Below the pieces are notes generated by a model. That model was given only the letters and a program-made list of their open reading frames with translations, was not told the DNA's origin and did no database searches. DNA of 40,253 nt from JAGVJT01 sp964471225. GTDB taxonomy: Bacteria > Pseudomonadota > Gammaproteobacteria > Legionellales > Legionellaceae. How positions within the stretch are numbered: position 1 is the stretch's first letter; every line of letters begins with the position of its first letter. Shown piece by piece: positions 15,270 through 22,735 of this stretch. The translations under genes and the position numbers were made by a program. The DNA is taken from contig CAYYEZ010000068.1 in assembly GCA_964471225.1 (NCBI GenBank), positions 1 through 40,253 of the forward strand. The letters are read 5' to 3'.

Positions 15270-17328
15270 TTTGTTTTAATTTTTTGGGAGCTACTGCGTT
15301 TGACGGAGTAATGACTGTGCAGTATTCCATATTAAAAAATGAATTATCAAATTGGATGCTTGATTTGGGTTGATAAGTTCTCAATCGTTTTTGAGCCGCT
15401 TCAGCTTTTACATGCTCAATGGGTATGATAAGTCCTGATTGTGTTTGTGCTTCTTCTATTTCCATCTCGGGCATTATACTTTTCAAACTATGCATTTTTT
15501 CTTTTTTTGAAAATGTTTGAGCCTGAGTTTTTCTTGTTAGTTGCTGATAAAGCATATAAGACGGTTGTGGGCAGCATGGGCAATTCGACAGTACTGAATC
15601 TTCTTGAGATTGCTCGATTGCGGAAGAGGATAAATATGTCGATATTTCTGAGATCTGATTGTTAACGGGTTTTTCCACGATAGGTTTTGAGTGTGTACTT
15701 TCTTTTTTACTCTTGTTTTGTGATGGATACACCAGTGGAATCTTGGGTGTTGTTTCGTTGCGATCAAAAATCCTGCTGAGGGTTAATCGATGTTCTTTGT
15801 TTTTATTCAATTGACTAGACAGATAATCCCAGACTGATGACAAAAGATGTAAAGGGGAAGCAAGAATATTTAAAAATCGAGTGGGCAGATCGTCATCGTG
15901 GTTGTGATCTGCACCTGCAAGTCGCTCATCAACGAGTGATTGCGTGTCGTGTTGATGACGTCTATTTTTAAGAAAATAGTGTGCGTCCTCAAATAGCTCG
16001 CTGACAATACCAAGAAAAGCAGAAAACAGCTTCGATAGACCTGGTACGCGATCGGCTGTGACGCCAATACTAATTAAGTGCCCTAAAAATAAGACAAGAC
16101 GCAAAGGCAGCATTGTTGTGATTAAGATGAAGCGAAAAGGATTCAGTCTCTGGATGATATTTTCACTATACCATTGCTTCTCGATACTGTATTTAAAGTT
16201 GGCCCAATCGGTTTTCCAATCTTTGTCTTCGCTAAAGACTTCGTCAATCATGTCTAAAGACTCAGTCGAGTTTTCGAGATTAAAGGCAAGTGCAGCAATT
16301 CCGGTGATAAAAGGAATAGTGACGCCTAAAATAAATGATGGAATTTTTTTCATCCAACGGAAAAGTGTGGGGGTATTTTTGATAATGGTCCACCAAGTTC
16401 CTGCGGTGCAAACGGTTAATACAAGTGCTAAACCGCTTAACACGCCGGTGGTCACCATCATTAACGAATTGCGCAAAGTGAAGCCATTTTTTTCATAATC
16501 ATCACGTAGTTTTCGTATGCGGCCACGAATTCTGTCATGAATCAAAATATTTGTTAATGTGTTATAAGTCAGTAGGCCATAAGAAAGTCCTGCAACAATC
16601 GCCATAGGCATAATTAGTATCGGTGCGGCGATGGGTAAGCTAACGAGAAATGGGATTATTGTAAAGGCCTCAACTAATAAATAACTGCTGCCAATACTCA
16701 TAAAAACAGCGGTTAATCCGCTAAAATATCGAATGCTACTATTAAATTTTTCTCGGTTATTAAGTAATTCTGAAAATTCATCGATAAGAGAGAGATGTGT
16801 TTGTTGACCACGTGGTTTTGCTAGTCGATAATAATTTAAAAATGACCAAAGTGCTCTATCTTCTTGATTAAGTAAGTGAGGCGTGATATTTCGAAGTTGG
16901 ATTATTTTGGCAAATTTTATTTCTAATCGGTTTAGTTTTTTTTCTATTTCTTGTTTTTTAGTGCGTCTCGCCGCTGTAAGTGCTTGATGTTCAAATGCAT
17001 GAAGTTGATGTAGTTCATACTCATACTCAAGGAAAAAAAATGGTCTGTCTTGATGAGGGTAGTGATGTGGAAAATAGTTTTTAAGAAGGGTTTTTGCAAA
17101 CTCTAGAGAAAGAGCCTGAGGTTTTAACAGTTTGTTTAAAGCACCTTTGATATTTTGTAAATAGATTTCACCTTCATAAGCAACAGAGAGAATAAATGCG
17201 ACTGATGCAACAATCAGATTAGGCCAAAGCACATACAGCCCGCCAAAGCTAAGAAGCCCAATAATGAGACTTGCTCCAATCGTAAGAAAAATGAGCAACA
17301 GATGATAAGGAATTTTTTTAAGATTCAT
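15190..17328 (-). CDS. Large Legionellales-type multi-span membrane protein, unknown function
   Basis: This 712-aa protein has about seven hydrophobic spans (near residues 9-34, 37-51, 201-222, 225-253, 288-313, 330-350, 400-420) and a long hydrophilic tail (510-712). Residues 417-430, HLISIGVTADRVPG, then FEDAHYF (446-452), a His cluster and HNHDDDLPTRFL (475-486) form a block I recall from Legionella membrane proteins of unknown function. The His/Asp cluster could bind metal, but that is speculation. The tail contains CPCC and is rich in Ser, Lys and Gln. The 3' end overlaps rep by 80 bases. GAG lies six bases before the ATG. It may be a secreted membrane effector or an ordinary envelope protein; the sequence does not decide. 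Confidence 0.75.
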   Translation of the reverse strand: MNLKKIPYHLLLIFLTIGASLIIGLLSFGGLYVLWPNLIVASVAFILSVAYEGEIYLQNIKGALNKLLKPQALSLEFAKTLLKNYFPHHYPHQDRPFFFLEYEYELHQLHAFEHQALTAARRTKKQEIEKKLNRLEIKFAKIIQLRNITPHLLNQEDRALWSFLNYYRLAKPRGQQTHLSLIDEFSELLNNREKFNSSIRYFSGLTAVFMSIGSSYLLVEAFTIIPFLVSLPIAAPILIMPMAIVAGLSYGLLTYNTLTNILIHDRIRGRIRKLRDDYEKNGFTLRNSLMMVTTGVLSGLALVLTVCTAGTWWTIIKNTPTLFRWMKKIPSFILGVTIPFITGIAALAFNLENSTESLDMIDEVFSEDKDWKTDWANFKYSIEKQWYSENIIQRLNPFRFILITTMLPLRLVLFLGHLISIGVTADRVPGLSKLFSAFLGIVSELFEDAHYFLKNRRHQHDTQSLVDERLAGADHNHDDDLPTRFLNILASPLHLLSSVWDYLSSQLNKNKEHRLTLSRIFDRNETTPKIPLVYPSQNKSKKESTHSKPIVEKPVNNQISEISTYLSSSAIEQSQEDSVLSNCPCCPQPSYMLYQQLTRKTQAQTFSKKEKMHSLKSIMPEMEIEEAQTQSGLIIPIEHVKAEAAQKRLRTYQPKSSIQFDNSFFNMEYCTVITPSNAVAPKKLKQTNRLIKDASDHSSEISPTDLTLLSLA

Positions 17329-17410
17329 TTTCTACTCAAAAAATTATCTGTTTGGTACTTTATAACAAATAGGAATTATTATCAATAGCAGCTTGTAATT
17401 CAATTAAAAA

Positions 17411-17436
17411 AAAACCAGGTTAGACCTGGTTTTTTT
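17411..17436 (-). terminator. Rho-independent terminator after the 417-aa gene
   Basis: A 10-bp stem (aaaaccaggt / acctggtttt, loop TAG) sits 12 bases past the stop of the minus-strand gene at 17448. It is flanked by A and T runs on both sides, so it could act in both directions. Its CCAGG core is shared with the terminator at 18823-18848. Confidence 0.85.
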
Positions 17437-17447
17437 AATTTTCAAGA

Positions 17448-18701
17448 TTAAACAGTCGCTGTTGCTGCAGCTGCTTGGCTAACCATACTTTCTGGTTCTC
17501 TCGGAACTCTGGCTGAGTTGAAAAACACACTGCGATCCTTTAACCGCTCTTCGACTACTGCTGTAACGAGATCTTCAAGATTTTGTCTACGCATCTCTTG
17601 GCGAGCCATCCATTTGTCTGCTTTTTCTCGCGCTTGTTTTTGTGCTGGTGTTTCTTCGTCAGACATTGCAGCACTTCTTTTTTCGAGCTCTCGTTGTCTC
17701 TGTGCTTCTTTTCGTGCAAAGAAACCGCTGATGTTGTCCGAGATTTCGCTTTGTTTTGGATGGGCTCCCTCTGCAGCAGCCTCGCATCGTTGTTGACGCT
17801 CAGCGTCTCTTTCATTTCTGGCGGCGACAGCTTCTAGACTTTTCGTCAGTTCGCTTTCAACGTGAGGAAATTCTGATTGAATTGTCTCAAGCTCAATAGC
17901 TAGTGCTGTTCTTGGTGCAGGAATATAAGCTTTTCGTCCTGTTTCTTCGGCCAATGTTTTTTCTTTGCTCATCGCCCATGTGTATAATTTATCGAGAACA
18001 CTAAATATAGCGCGCAGACTATTTAAGATAAAGTCACGAGTGAATTCAACAATAGTCTGTGGTTTAGATAGCTCAGATGCATGCTCTGCAAGAATTGCCT
18101 TACAGTTTGCTACATACTCTGTAATAGAAATTTCTTCAGCGAATACTTTTTCTTCTTGTTCTGAAAATTTAGTGGCAATATTTTTGATGATCTCTTGTAC
18201 GTAAGTTTTTCCTTTAGCGTGCTCTTCTAGACGAGTGACGATATCACTTATCTCGCTAAGTGTTTGGTGCACCGGCGTCATTCCGATTGCAGATTGTCCC
18301 CATGCATTTTTTAGTGTTGCGAGGACTTTTTCTTGCTCGGAAGGATCGAGTGTATCAAAATTGCCACTGTAGCTCTGGGCTTTGGCATGCGCTTCTTTGT
18401 GTGCTTTTTGTGCTTTTTCTCGAATATCGGCATGTCTTTGATTTGCTTCTAGTACACGAGTGTTTCGAATAAAGCGCTGAGGAGCTTCTCTTTTCATCAT
18501 CGCTTCTTGTGATGCGATCAGTTCATCAATGATACTTTGAGTGAGAACAAATTCCTCTCCTTTTTTACCACTTGGAGTGTCGGCGTGTTGGGCGGATTTT
18601 AACGCCAAATCACGTGAGAAACGCACGAGGTCGATACCTTTCTCTCTTAATTGTCTTTCGAGTTCCTCTGAAATAATGCTTTTTCCGTTGATTGTAGGCA
18701 T
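17448..18701 (-). CDS. Unrecognised 417-aa helical protein with shared Cys module; effector candidate
   Basis: A soluble, mostly alpha-helical, charged protein without signal peptide. Residues about 187-243 carry the module shared with the 492-aa and 271-aa proteins: a Phe, then TEYVANCKAILAEH, then an amphipathic helix (FILNSLRAIFSVLDKLYTWAM). The C-terminal third is rich in Glu, Arg, Lys and Gln and is probably coiled coil (about 290-385), ending in an Ala-rich tail (SQAAAATATV). The ATG at 18701 is preferred over one four codons earlier because GGAG lies six bases before it. A strong promoter lies upstream and a terminator downstream, so it is a single-gene transcript. The function is unknown, and export by a type IV system is only inferred. 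Confidence 0.75.
   Translation of the reverse strand: MPTINGKSIISEELERQLREKGIDLVRFSRDLALKSAQHADTPSGKKGEEFVLTQSIIDELIASQEAMMKREAPQRFIRNTRVLEANQRHADIREKAQKAHKEAHAKAQSYSGNFDTLDPSEQEKVLATLKNAWGQSAIGMTPVHQTLSEISDIVTRLEEHAKGKTYVQEIIKNIATKFSEQEEKVFAEEISITEYVANCKAILAEHASELSKPQTIVEFTRDFILNSLRAIFSVLDKLYTWAMSKEKTLAEETGRKAYIPAPRTALAIELETIQSEFPHVESELTKSLEAVAARNERDAERQQRCEAAAEGAHPKQSEISDNISGFFARKEAQRQRELEKRSAAMSDEETPAQKQAREKADKWMARQEMRRQNLEDLVTAVVEERLKDRSVFFNSARVPREPESMVSQAAAATATV
17973..18143 (-). other. Shared Cys-centred module, copy in the 417-aa protein
   Basis: Phe at -13, Tyr at -4, Cys at 0, Leu at +4, Glu at +6 and His at +7, then an amphipathic helix containing LRAIF. The spacing is the same as in the copies at 12517-12700 and 18986-19168. 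Confidence 0.6.
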
Positions 18702-18721
18702 ACAATGCTCCATAAGGTTGA

Positions 18722-18735
18722 GGGTATCTCTACCC
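18722..18735 (-). promoter_or_regulatory. Short hairpin in the leader of the 417-aa gene
   Basis: GGGTA and TACCC form a perfect 5-bp stem with a 4-base loop, between the predicted transcription start (near 18749) and the ribosome-binding site. It may stabilise the mRNA or simply be chance. Confidence 0.3.
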
Positions 18736-18755
18736 GATTTTTATAAAACTGGCCG

Positions 18756-18784
18756 ATTATAAGATATGGATGATTGTTGTTCAA
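18756..18784 (-). promoter_or_regulatory. Sigma-70 promoter of the 417-aa gene
   Basis: On the minus strand TTGAAC (18779-18784) and a perfect TATAAT (18756-18761) are separated by exactly 17 bases. The transcript would begin near 18749, giving a leader of about 48 bases. Confidence 0.7.
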
Positions 18785-18822
18785 GCAATATTGTATGAAA
18801 TTGACCAGATTTTGAGAATAAA

Positions 18823-18848
18823 AAAAACCAGGCGAGTGCCTGGTTTTT
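18823..18848 (-). terminator. Rho-independent terminator after the 271-aa gene
   Basis: An 11-bp stem (aaaaaccaggc / gcctggttttt, loop GAGT) lies 17 bases past the stop at 18866, with a run of T on the minus strand. The stem core CCAGG matches the terminator at 17411-17436. Confidence 0.85.
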
Positions 18849-18865
18849 AGTTGTTATTTTGACTA

Positions 18866-19681
18866 TTAAGGTCTATGCGTATTTCCTTGTTCTTTTTTGT
18901 ACTCAGCAAGATCTTTTAGCTCTGCTTGGAAGTCTTTCACAAGTTTTCCAAGAGGAGAGTTTGCTTTTTTGAACATGCTGTTGTTTGTGCCAAATACATA
19001 GTTCACCATTTTTTCTAAGAGACGGAACATGGCTCGGACCGCATTGGTAATGTGCTCAAATACACCTTTAGGCTGACGATGATGTACTTTGTAGTATTTT
19101 TTCTTGTGCTCTTCGAGCGCCTCATTACAATCTTTTTTATATTGTTTGAGGTTTCCATGTTTTAAAAATTCTCTAGAAATTTTTTCCATCTTAGAGACAA
19201 GAACCTTCACACCAGGCTCCTTACCTTGCTTATCTAAAGAGTCTATAAAACCTCGAACAACTGCCTTGGCATCCATTTTGTGTGCTGTTTTTGATCGATT
19301 TCGTTCTGCATGAACGAGCTCATGGCCCTGGCTTTTTCCCATTAGCTGCACTTTTACCTTAGAGGTTAACCGACCGAGCATCTTTGTCATTTCTTTATGA
19401 ACACGATGAAGATCTGGATGTGTATCTCCTTTCATTTGATTTGTAATCGCAGTTGATAAGTTTTTTAACCCTTTTTCTAAGGCTCGATGGGCTTGTGAAA
19501 ACTTTTCATCTTCAATTAATTCTCTAACTCTTTCCATGATGTTTTCTGCACCACGAATAACGTCGAGCTCAACTTCTGTTGGCTCCATTCTCTTTGCTCT
19601 TGGTTTGGTTGTTGTCATTTCTTTCATTTCTACCTCTTTACCTTTAGGCATTCGTTTTGATTTTTCTATGTTGTGACGCAT
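18866..19681 (-). CDS. Unrecognised 271-aa basic helical protein with shared Cys module; effector candidate
   Basis: This Lys-rich, helical, soluble protein has no signal peptide. The first 35 residues are strongly basic (KSKRMPKGKE, KPRAKRM). Residues about 172-232 carry the shared module: EFLKHG, then QYKKDCNEALEEH, then an amphipathic helix (VFEHITNAVRAMFRLLEKMV). The C-terminus is Lys/Glu-rich (FQAELKDLAEYKKEQGN), resembling the Glu-rich tails of Dot/Icm substrates. The ATG at 19681 is chosen because GGAG lies six bases upstream; TTG four codons earlier would overlap that site. The similarity of module and terminator to the next gene downstream (17448-18701) suggests an old tandem duplication. 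The function is unknown. Confidence 0.75.
   Translation of the reverse strand: MRHNIEKSKRMPKGKEVEMKEMTTTKPRAKRMEPTEVELDVIRGAENIMERVRELIEDEKFSQAHRALEKGLKNLSTAITNQMKGDTHPDLHRVHKEMTKMLGRLTSKVKVQLMGKSQGHELVHAERNRSKTAHKMDAKAVVRGFIDSLDKQGKEPGVKVLVSKMEKISREFLKHGNLKQYKKDCNEALEEHKKKYYKVHHRQPKGVFEHITNAVRAMFRLLEKMVNYVFGTNNSMFKKANSPLGKLVKDFQAELKDLAEYKKEQGNTHRP
18986..19168 (-). other. Shared Cys-centred module, copy in the 271-aa protein
   Basis: Phe at -13, Tyr at -4, Cys at 0, Leu at +4, Glu at +6, His at +7, and then an amphipathic helix with VRAMF. It is the copy closest to the one at 17973-18143. Confidence 0.6.
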
Positions 19682-19765
19682 GATTTTCTCCAATTAAGTT
19701 GCTTTCACATTTTGAGTATAGACGATGATTTTAAATTTGCATGAAAAGTGTCAATATCGAGATAT

Positions 19766-19793
19766 TTGGATTCTATTTGGTTTCATCTACACT
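19766..19793 (+). promoter_or_regulatory. Possible promoter of the amidotransferase gene
   Basis: TTGGAT (19766-19771) and TACACT (19788-19793) are 16 bases apart, upstream of the AAGGAG ribosome-binding site at 19814-19819. Both boxes are moderate matches. Confidence 0.35.
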
Positions 19794-19825
19794 TATTAGT
19801 ACAAAAGGTGAGTAAGGAGTTGATG

Positions 19826-20692
19826 ATGTGTCGTTTAGCTGCGTATCTGGGACAAGCGGAGGTCTTATTAGAGGACGTACTAGTCAAGCCTGTTAATTCT
19901 TTGGTGTCTCAGAGCTTAAAAGCACGAGAAACTGACGTGATGACAAATGGTGATGGATTTGGATTAGGTTGGTATGTACCTAAGATTAGTTCAGAGCCGG
20001 CGCTATTTACTTCTACCACACCTGCGTGGAGTGATAGAAATTTGTCACACCTAACTTCAAAAATTAAAGCGGCTACTTTTTTCGCACATGTGCGTGCAGC
20101 AAGCGAGGGGGGCGTCACGCACTACAATTGTCATCCATTTACTTTTAATCAGTGGATGTTTATGCACAATGGTTGTATCAGTGATTTTATGCGAGTAAAG
20201 CGTCATTTGCGACGTTTATTAGACGATGATATCTATAATTGGATCAAAGGAGATACCGATTCTGAGCATTTATTTGCTTTGTGTATGCAAATTGCAAAAG
20301 GACGAGATTTAAGTTGTGTTGAATCTATAGCAGATGTTTTAGAGGAGGCTTTTCAAGAGGTTCTTTTGTTATCCAAGACGTTTAGTGCCAAAGGGATTTC
20401 CTATTTTAATGTTTGTATCACCGATGGGCGGCGATTAGTGGTCAGTCGTTATTGCAGTGATTCGTCGGAGAAATCACTGACGATGCATTACGCGACAGGC
20501 AGCGGCTTAATCTCGCCTATACAAGGATTAGATGCGGAACCGCTTATGGCTGAAAACGGTCACAAGAAATGTATTTTAGTGTCTTCAGAAAAATTAAGTA
20601 ACGCAGTAGATGAGTGGCATATGCTGCCACCCAATCATCTGTTATTGGTTGATGAGGATATAACTGTGACTATTCGACAGTCTCGCCTTTAA
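19826..20692 (+). CDS. Class II (Ntn) glutamine amidotransferase, YafJ/EgtC-like
   Basis: A 288-aa member of the Ntn-type glutamine amidotransferases, which release ammonia from glutamine using an N-terminal cysteine. The protein begins MCRLAAYLG, so after removal of Met the Cys is the nucleophile; this decides the start at 19826. AAGGAG lies six bases before it. Other family marks are NGDGFGLGWY, FFAHVRAAS, the Asn/His block THYNCHPF, MHNGCISDF and the late DTDSEHLF. No synthase domain is attached, as in YafJ and EgtC. The acceptor substrate is unknown and there is no ergothioneine gene nearby. It converges on obgE, with three bases between the two stops. Confidence 0.87.
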   Translation: MCRLAAYLGQAEVLLEDVLVKPVNSLVSQSLKARETDVMTNGDGFGLGWYVPKISSEPALFTSTTPAWSDRNLSHLTSKIKAATFFAHVRAASEGGVTHYNCHPFTFNQWMFMHNGCISDFMRVKRHLRRLLDDDIYNWIKGDTDSEHLFALCMQIAKGRDLSCVESIADVLEEAFQEVLLLSKTFSAKGISYFNVCITDGRRLVVSRYCSDSSEKSLTMHYATGSGLISPIQGLDAEPLMAENGHKKCILVSSEKLSNAVDEWHMLPPNHLLLVDEDITVTIRQSRL

Positions 20693-20695
20693 GCA

Positions 20696-21739
20696 TCAAA
20701 TTGAACCAGCGTCGTCTTCTGTTGATTGCTGCTTTGTTTCGATGTACTGCATCAATGCATAGCAAAGTTCATCTGTGCCTGTTTTGGTTAATGCGCTGAT
20801 AGTGAAAACTTTATCTTTCCAATTTAGCGCGGAAACGATCTCATTGAGCAGTGCTTGTTGTGCTGCTTCATCAGGCAGATGATCGATTTTATTCAGCACA
20901 AGCCACCGAGGTTTTTGAAGGAGCTCAGAGTCATAAAGTGCTAGCTCATTTAAGATGGTTTTTGCATTATCTATCGGATCGCTGCCGTCAAGTGGTGCAA
21001 TGTCTACGATGTGTAAAAGAATCGACGTGCGTGAGAGATGTCTTAAAAACTGATGACCTAACCCTGCACCTGTCGATGCTCCTTCAATGAGCCCTGGAAT
21101 ATCTGCCACAACAAAGCTTTTGTATTGACCCACACGAACCACGCCTAAATTAGGATGTAATGTCGTGAATGGATAATCTGCGACTTTGGGTTTCGCGCTT
21201 GAAATGGCTCGAATCAGAGTGGATTTACCTGCGTTAGGAAGTCCTAGTAAGCCTACATCGGCGAGGACACGAAGTTCCAGTTTCAGTTGACGATGATCCC
21301 CTAGCGATCCTGTTGTAGTTTGACGTGGTGCTCGATTCACACTGCTTTTAAAACGTGTATTTCCTAATCCATGAAATCCGCCTTGTGCGACTAAAAGACG
21401 CTTGCCGTGGGCTTCAATGTCTCCAATTTTTTCGCCTGTCTCGAGATCGAAAACTAACGTGCCCACGGGAACTTTGAGTACTAAATCTTCACCAGCCTTG
21501 CCGGTACAATTGCTTCCCATCCCAGGCTGACCATTTTCTGCCTTAAAATTGCGCTGAAACCGGAAATCCACAAGGGTCGTGAGCTCACTTGTGCCTTCGA
21601 GAAAGATAGACCCGCCATCTCCGCCATCTCCGCCATCAGGACCACCTCTGGGAATAAATTTTTCACGGCGAAAACTGAGGCAGCCTCGACCACCATGGCC
21701 TGCTTCGACTTTTATCGTCGCTTCATCAATAAATTTCAT
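20696..21739 (-). CDS. obgE: GTPase ObgE/CgtA
   Basis: This 347-aa essential GTPase acts in 50S ribosome assembly and the stringent response. The N-terminal Obg domain (1-158) is Gly-rich, with GHGGRGCLSFRREKF and GGPDGGDGGDGGS. The G domain shows G1 GLPNAGKST, G2 YPFTTLHPN, G3 DIPGLIEGA and G4 NKID. The C-terminal tail is short and acidic (TEDDAG). It lies downstream of rplU-rpmA on the same strand, the conserved order, but here a 229-base gap with a hairpin separates it from rpmA, so transcription may be partly uncoupled. Confidence 0.96.
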   Translation of the reverse strand: MKFIDEATIKVEAGHGGRGCLSFRREKFIPRGGPDGGDGGDGGSIFLEGTSELTTLVDFRFQRNFKAENGQPGMGSNCTGKAGEDLVLKVPVGTLVFDLETGEKIGDIEAHGKRLLVAQGGFHGLGNTRFKSSVNRAPRQTTTGSLGDHRQLKLELRVLADVGLLGLPNAGKSTLIRAISSAKPKVADYPFTTLHPNLGVVRVGQYKSFVVADIPGLIEGASTGAGLGHQFLRHLSRTSILLHIVDIAPLDGSDPIDNAKTILNELALYDSELLQKPRWLVLNKIDHLPDEAAQQALLNEIVSALNWKDKVFTISALTKTGTDELCYALMQYIETKQQSTEDDAGSI

Positions 21740-21917
21740 GGTGACTATTCACTCCGACGCATAGAATCAAGGGTGTCAGATCTGAATGGTACCAAACTAA
21801 GAGTAATTTGTCGTTTCTGCATAAAGCGAGAATGATCTTAATTTCTTAATTTAGTATGACTCAGCTCAGACTCGATTAATTGAATTGATTATCTTGAATG
21901 TGGAAAAGGCTTAAGAA

Positions 21918-21943
21918 ACTGCCCGCATGAGAAAGCGAGCAGT
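21918..21943 (-). terminator. Hairpin between rpmA and obgE, possible weak terminator
   Basis: On the minus strand a 9-bp stem (ACTGCTCGC / GCGGGCAGT, one G-U pair, 8-base loop) follows rpmA by 25 bases. The downstream T tract is interrupted (TTTCTT), so termination would be partial. The rest of the 21740-21968 gap shows nothing I can identify. Confidence 0.5.
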
Positions 21944-21968
21944 CACACTTCATGAATAAGGATGAGTC

Positions 21969-22247
21969 TTATGCTTCTACTTCAACTAATTCAATAGGGT
22001 CGATCATCACATATTTGCGATTTTTTGCGCCTTTAGTGATGAATTTTACAAGACCTGTTGCACGCGCATACAGTGTGTGGTCACGACCAAGGCCTACACC
22101 AGTACCAGCATGGAAGCGTGTGCCACGTTGACGAACTAAAATTTCACCCGCGTTGACTAATTCGCCGCCGAAACGTTTTACACCGAGATACTTCGGTTTG
22201 GAGTCGCGGCCGTTACGGGTACTACCACCTGCTTTTTTCGTTGCCAT
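21969..22247 (-). CDS. rpmA: 50S ribosomal protein L27
   Basis: A 92-aa ribosomal protein near the peptidyl transferase centre. The sequence opens ATKKAGGSTRNGRDS and continues LGVKRFGGE and RQRGTRFHAGTGVGLGRDHTLYA, all universal L27 features. The N-terminus starts directly with Met-Ala, without the Firmicutes-type cleaved extension. It follows rplU by 13 bases, with AGGA before the ATG. Confidence 0.98.
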   Translation of the reverse strand: MATKKAGGSTRNGRDSKPKYLGVKRFGGELVNAGEILVRQRGTRFHAGTGVGLGRDHTLYARATGLVKFITKGAKNRKYVMIDPIELVEVEA

Positions 22248-22260
22248 TTCTTATGTCCTC

Positions 22261-22572
22261 TTACTTGCTTATCGCGGTAATCTTAACTTGTGTGTAGTTT
22301 TGTCGATGTCCCATACGCTTCATGTGGTGCTTGCGACGTCTAAATTTAATGATTTTGATTTTTTTGTGACGACCGTGTTCAATAACATCTGCTTGAACAA
22401 CCGCTTTTTCTACCAAAGGCGTACCACAAGTTGTTTTGCTGCCATCGACAATCATTAAGACTTCTGAGAAATCAACAGTACTGCCTACCTCAACAGAAAG
22501 TTGCTCTACTTTGAGCATATCGCCCACCTGAACACGGTATTGTTTACCGCCAGTTTTAATGACTGCATACAT
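22261..22572 (-). CDS. rplU: 50S ribosomal protein L21
   Basis: A 103-aa 23S rRNA-binding protein. It starts MYAVIKTGGKQYRVQVGD, the family opening, and ends with the basic RRRKHHMKRMGHRQNYTQVKI block. Two adjacent ATG codons (22575 and 22572) follow GGAG; the second matches the family start best, but either is possible. It is the first gene of rplU-rpmA-(obgE), with a good promoter at 22619-22647. Unlike E. coli, ispB is not its divergent neighbour; rplY is. Confidence 0.97.
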   Translation of the reverse strand: MYAVIKTGGKQYRVQVGDMLKVEQLSVEVGSTVDFSEVLMIVDGSKTTCGTPLVEKAVVQADVIEHGRHKKIKIIKFRRRKHHMKRMGHRQNYTQVKITAISK

Positions 22573-22618
22573 CATTGATTCTCCAAACTTGCTTCTTGTT
22601 GTATTACCAAAGTGCCAC

Positions 22619-22647
22619 ATTCTATAAAAGTTCTCGAATGACTTCAA
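22619..22647 (-). promoter_or_regulatory. Promoter of rplU-rpmA
   Basis: On the minus strand TTGAAG (22642-22647) and TAGAAT (22619-22624) have a 17-base spacer. The start point would be near 22612, about 40 bases before the rplU ATG. Confidence 0.6.
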
Positions 22648-22671
22648 GTTGATTTTAAAATATTGTATACT
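22643..22671 (+). promoter_or_regulatory. Possible promoter of rplY, overlapping the rplU promoter
   Basis: TATACT (22666-22671) is preceded 17 bases upstream by the weak TTCAAG (22643-22648). The two divergent promoters share their -35 region. Confidence 0.4.
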
Positions 22672-22690
22672 GCGCGAGTTTTTTTTAACC

Positions 22691-22717
22691 GACTTAAGCT
22701 GGTCGCGAGCCTAAGTC
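22691..22717 (+). promoter_or_regulatory. Hairpin in the rplY leader
   Basis: A 9-bp stem with one mismatch (gacttaagc / gcctaagtc, loop of 9) follows a run of T and ends 18 bases before the rplY ATG. It could be a regulatory leader element. No T tract follows it, so it is not a terminator. Confidence 0.35.
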
Positions 22718-22735
22718 ATCAACTATGGAGACAGT

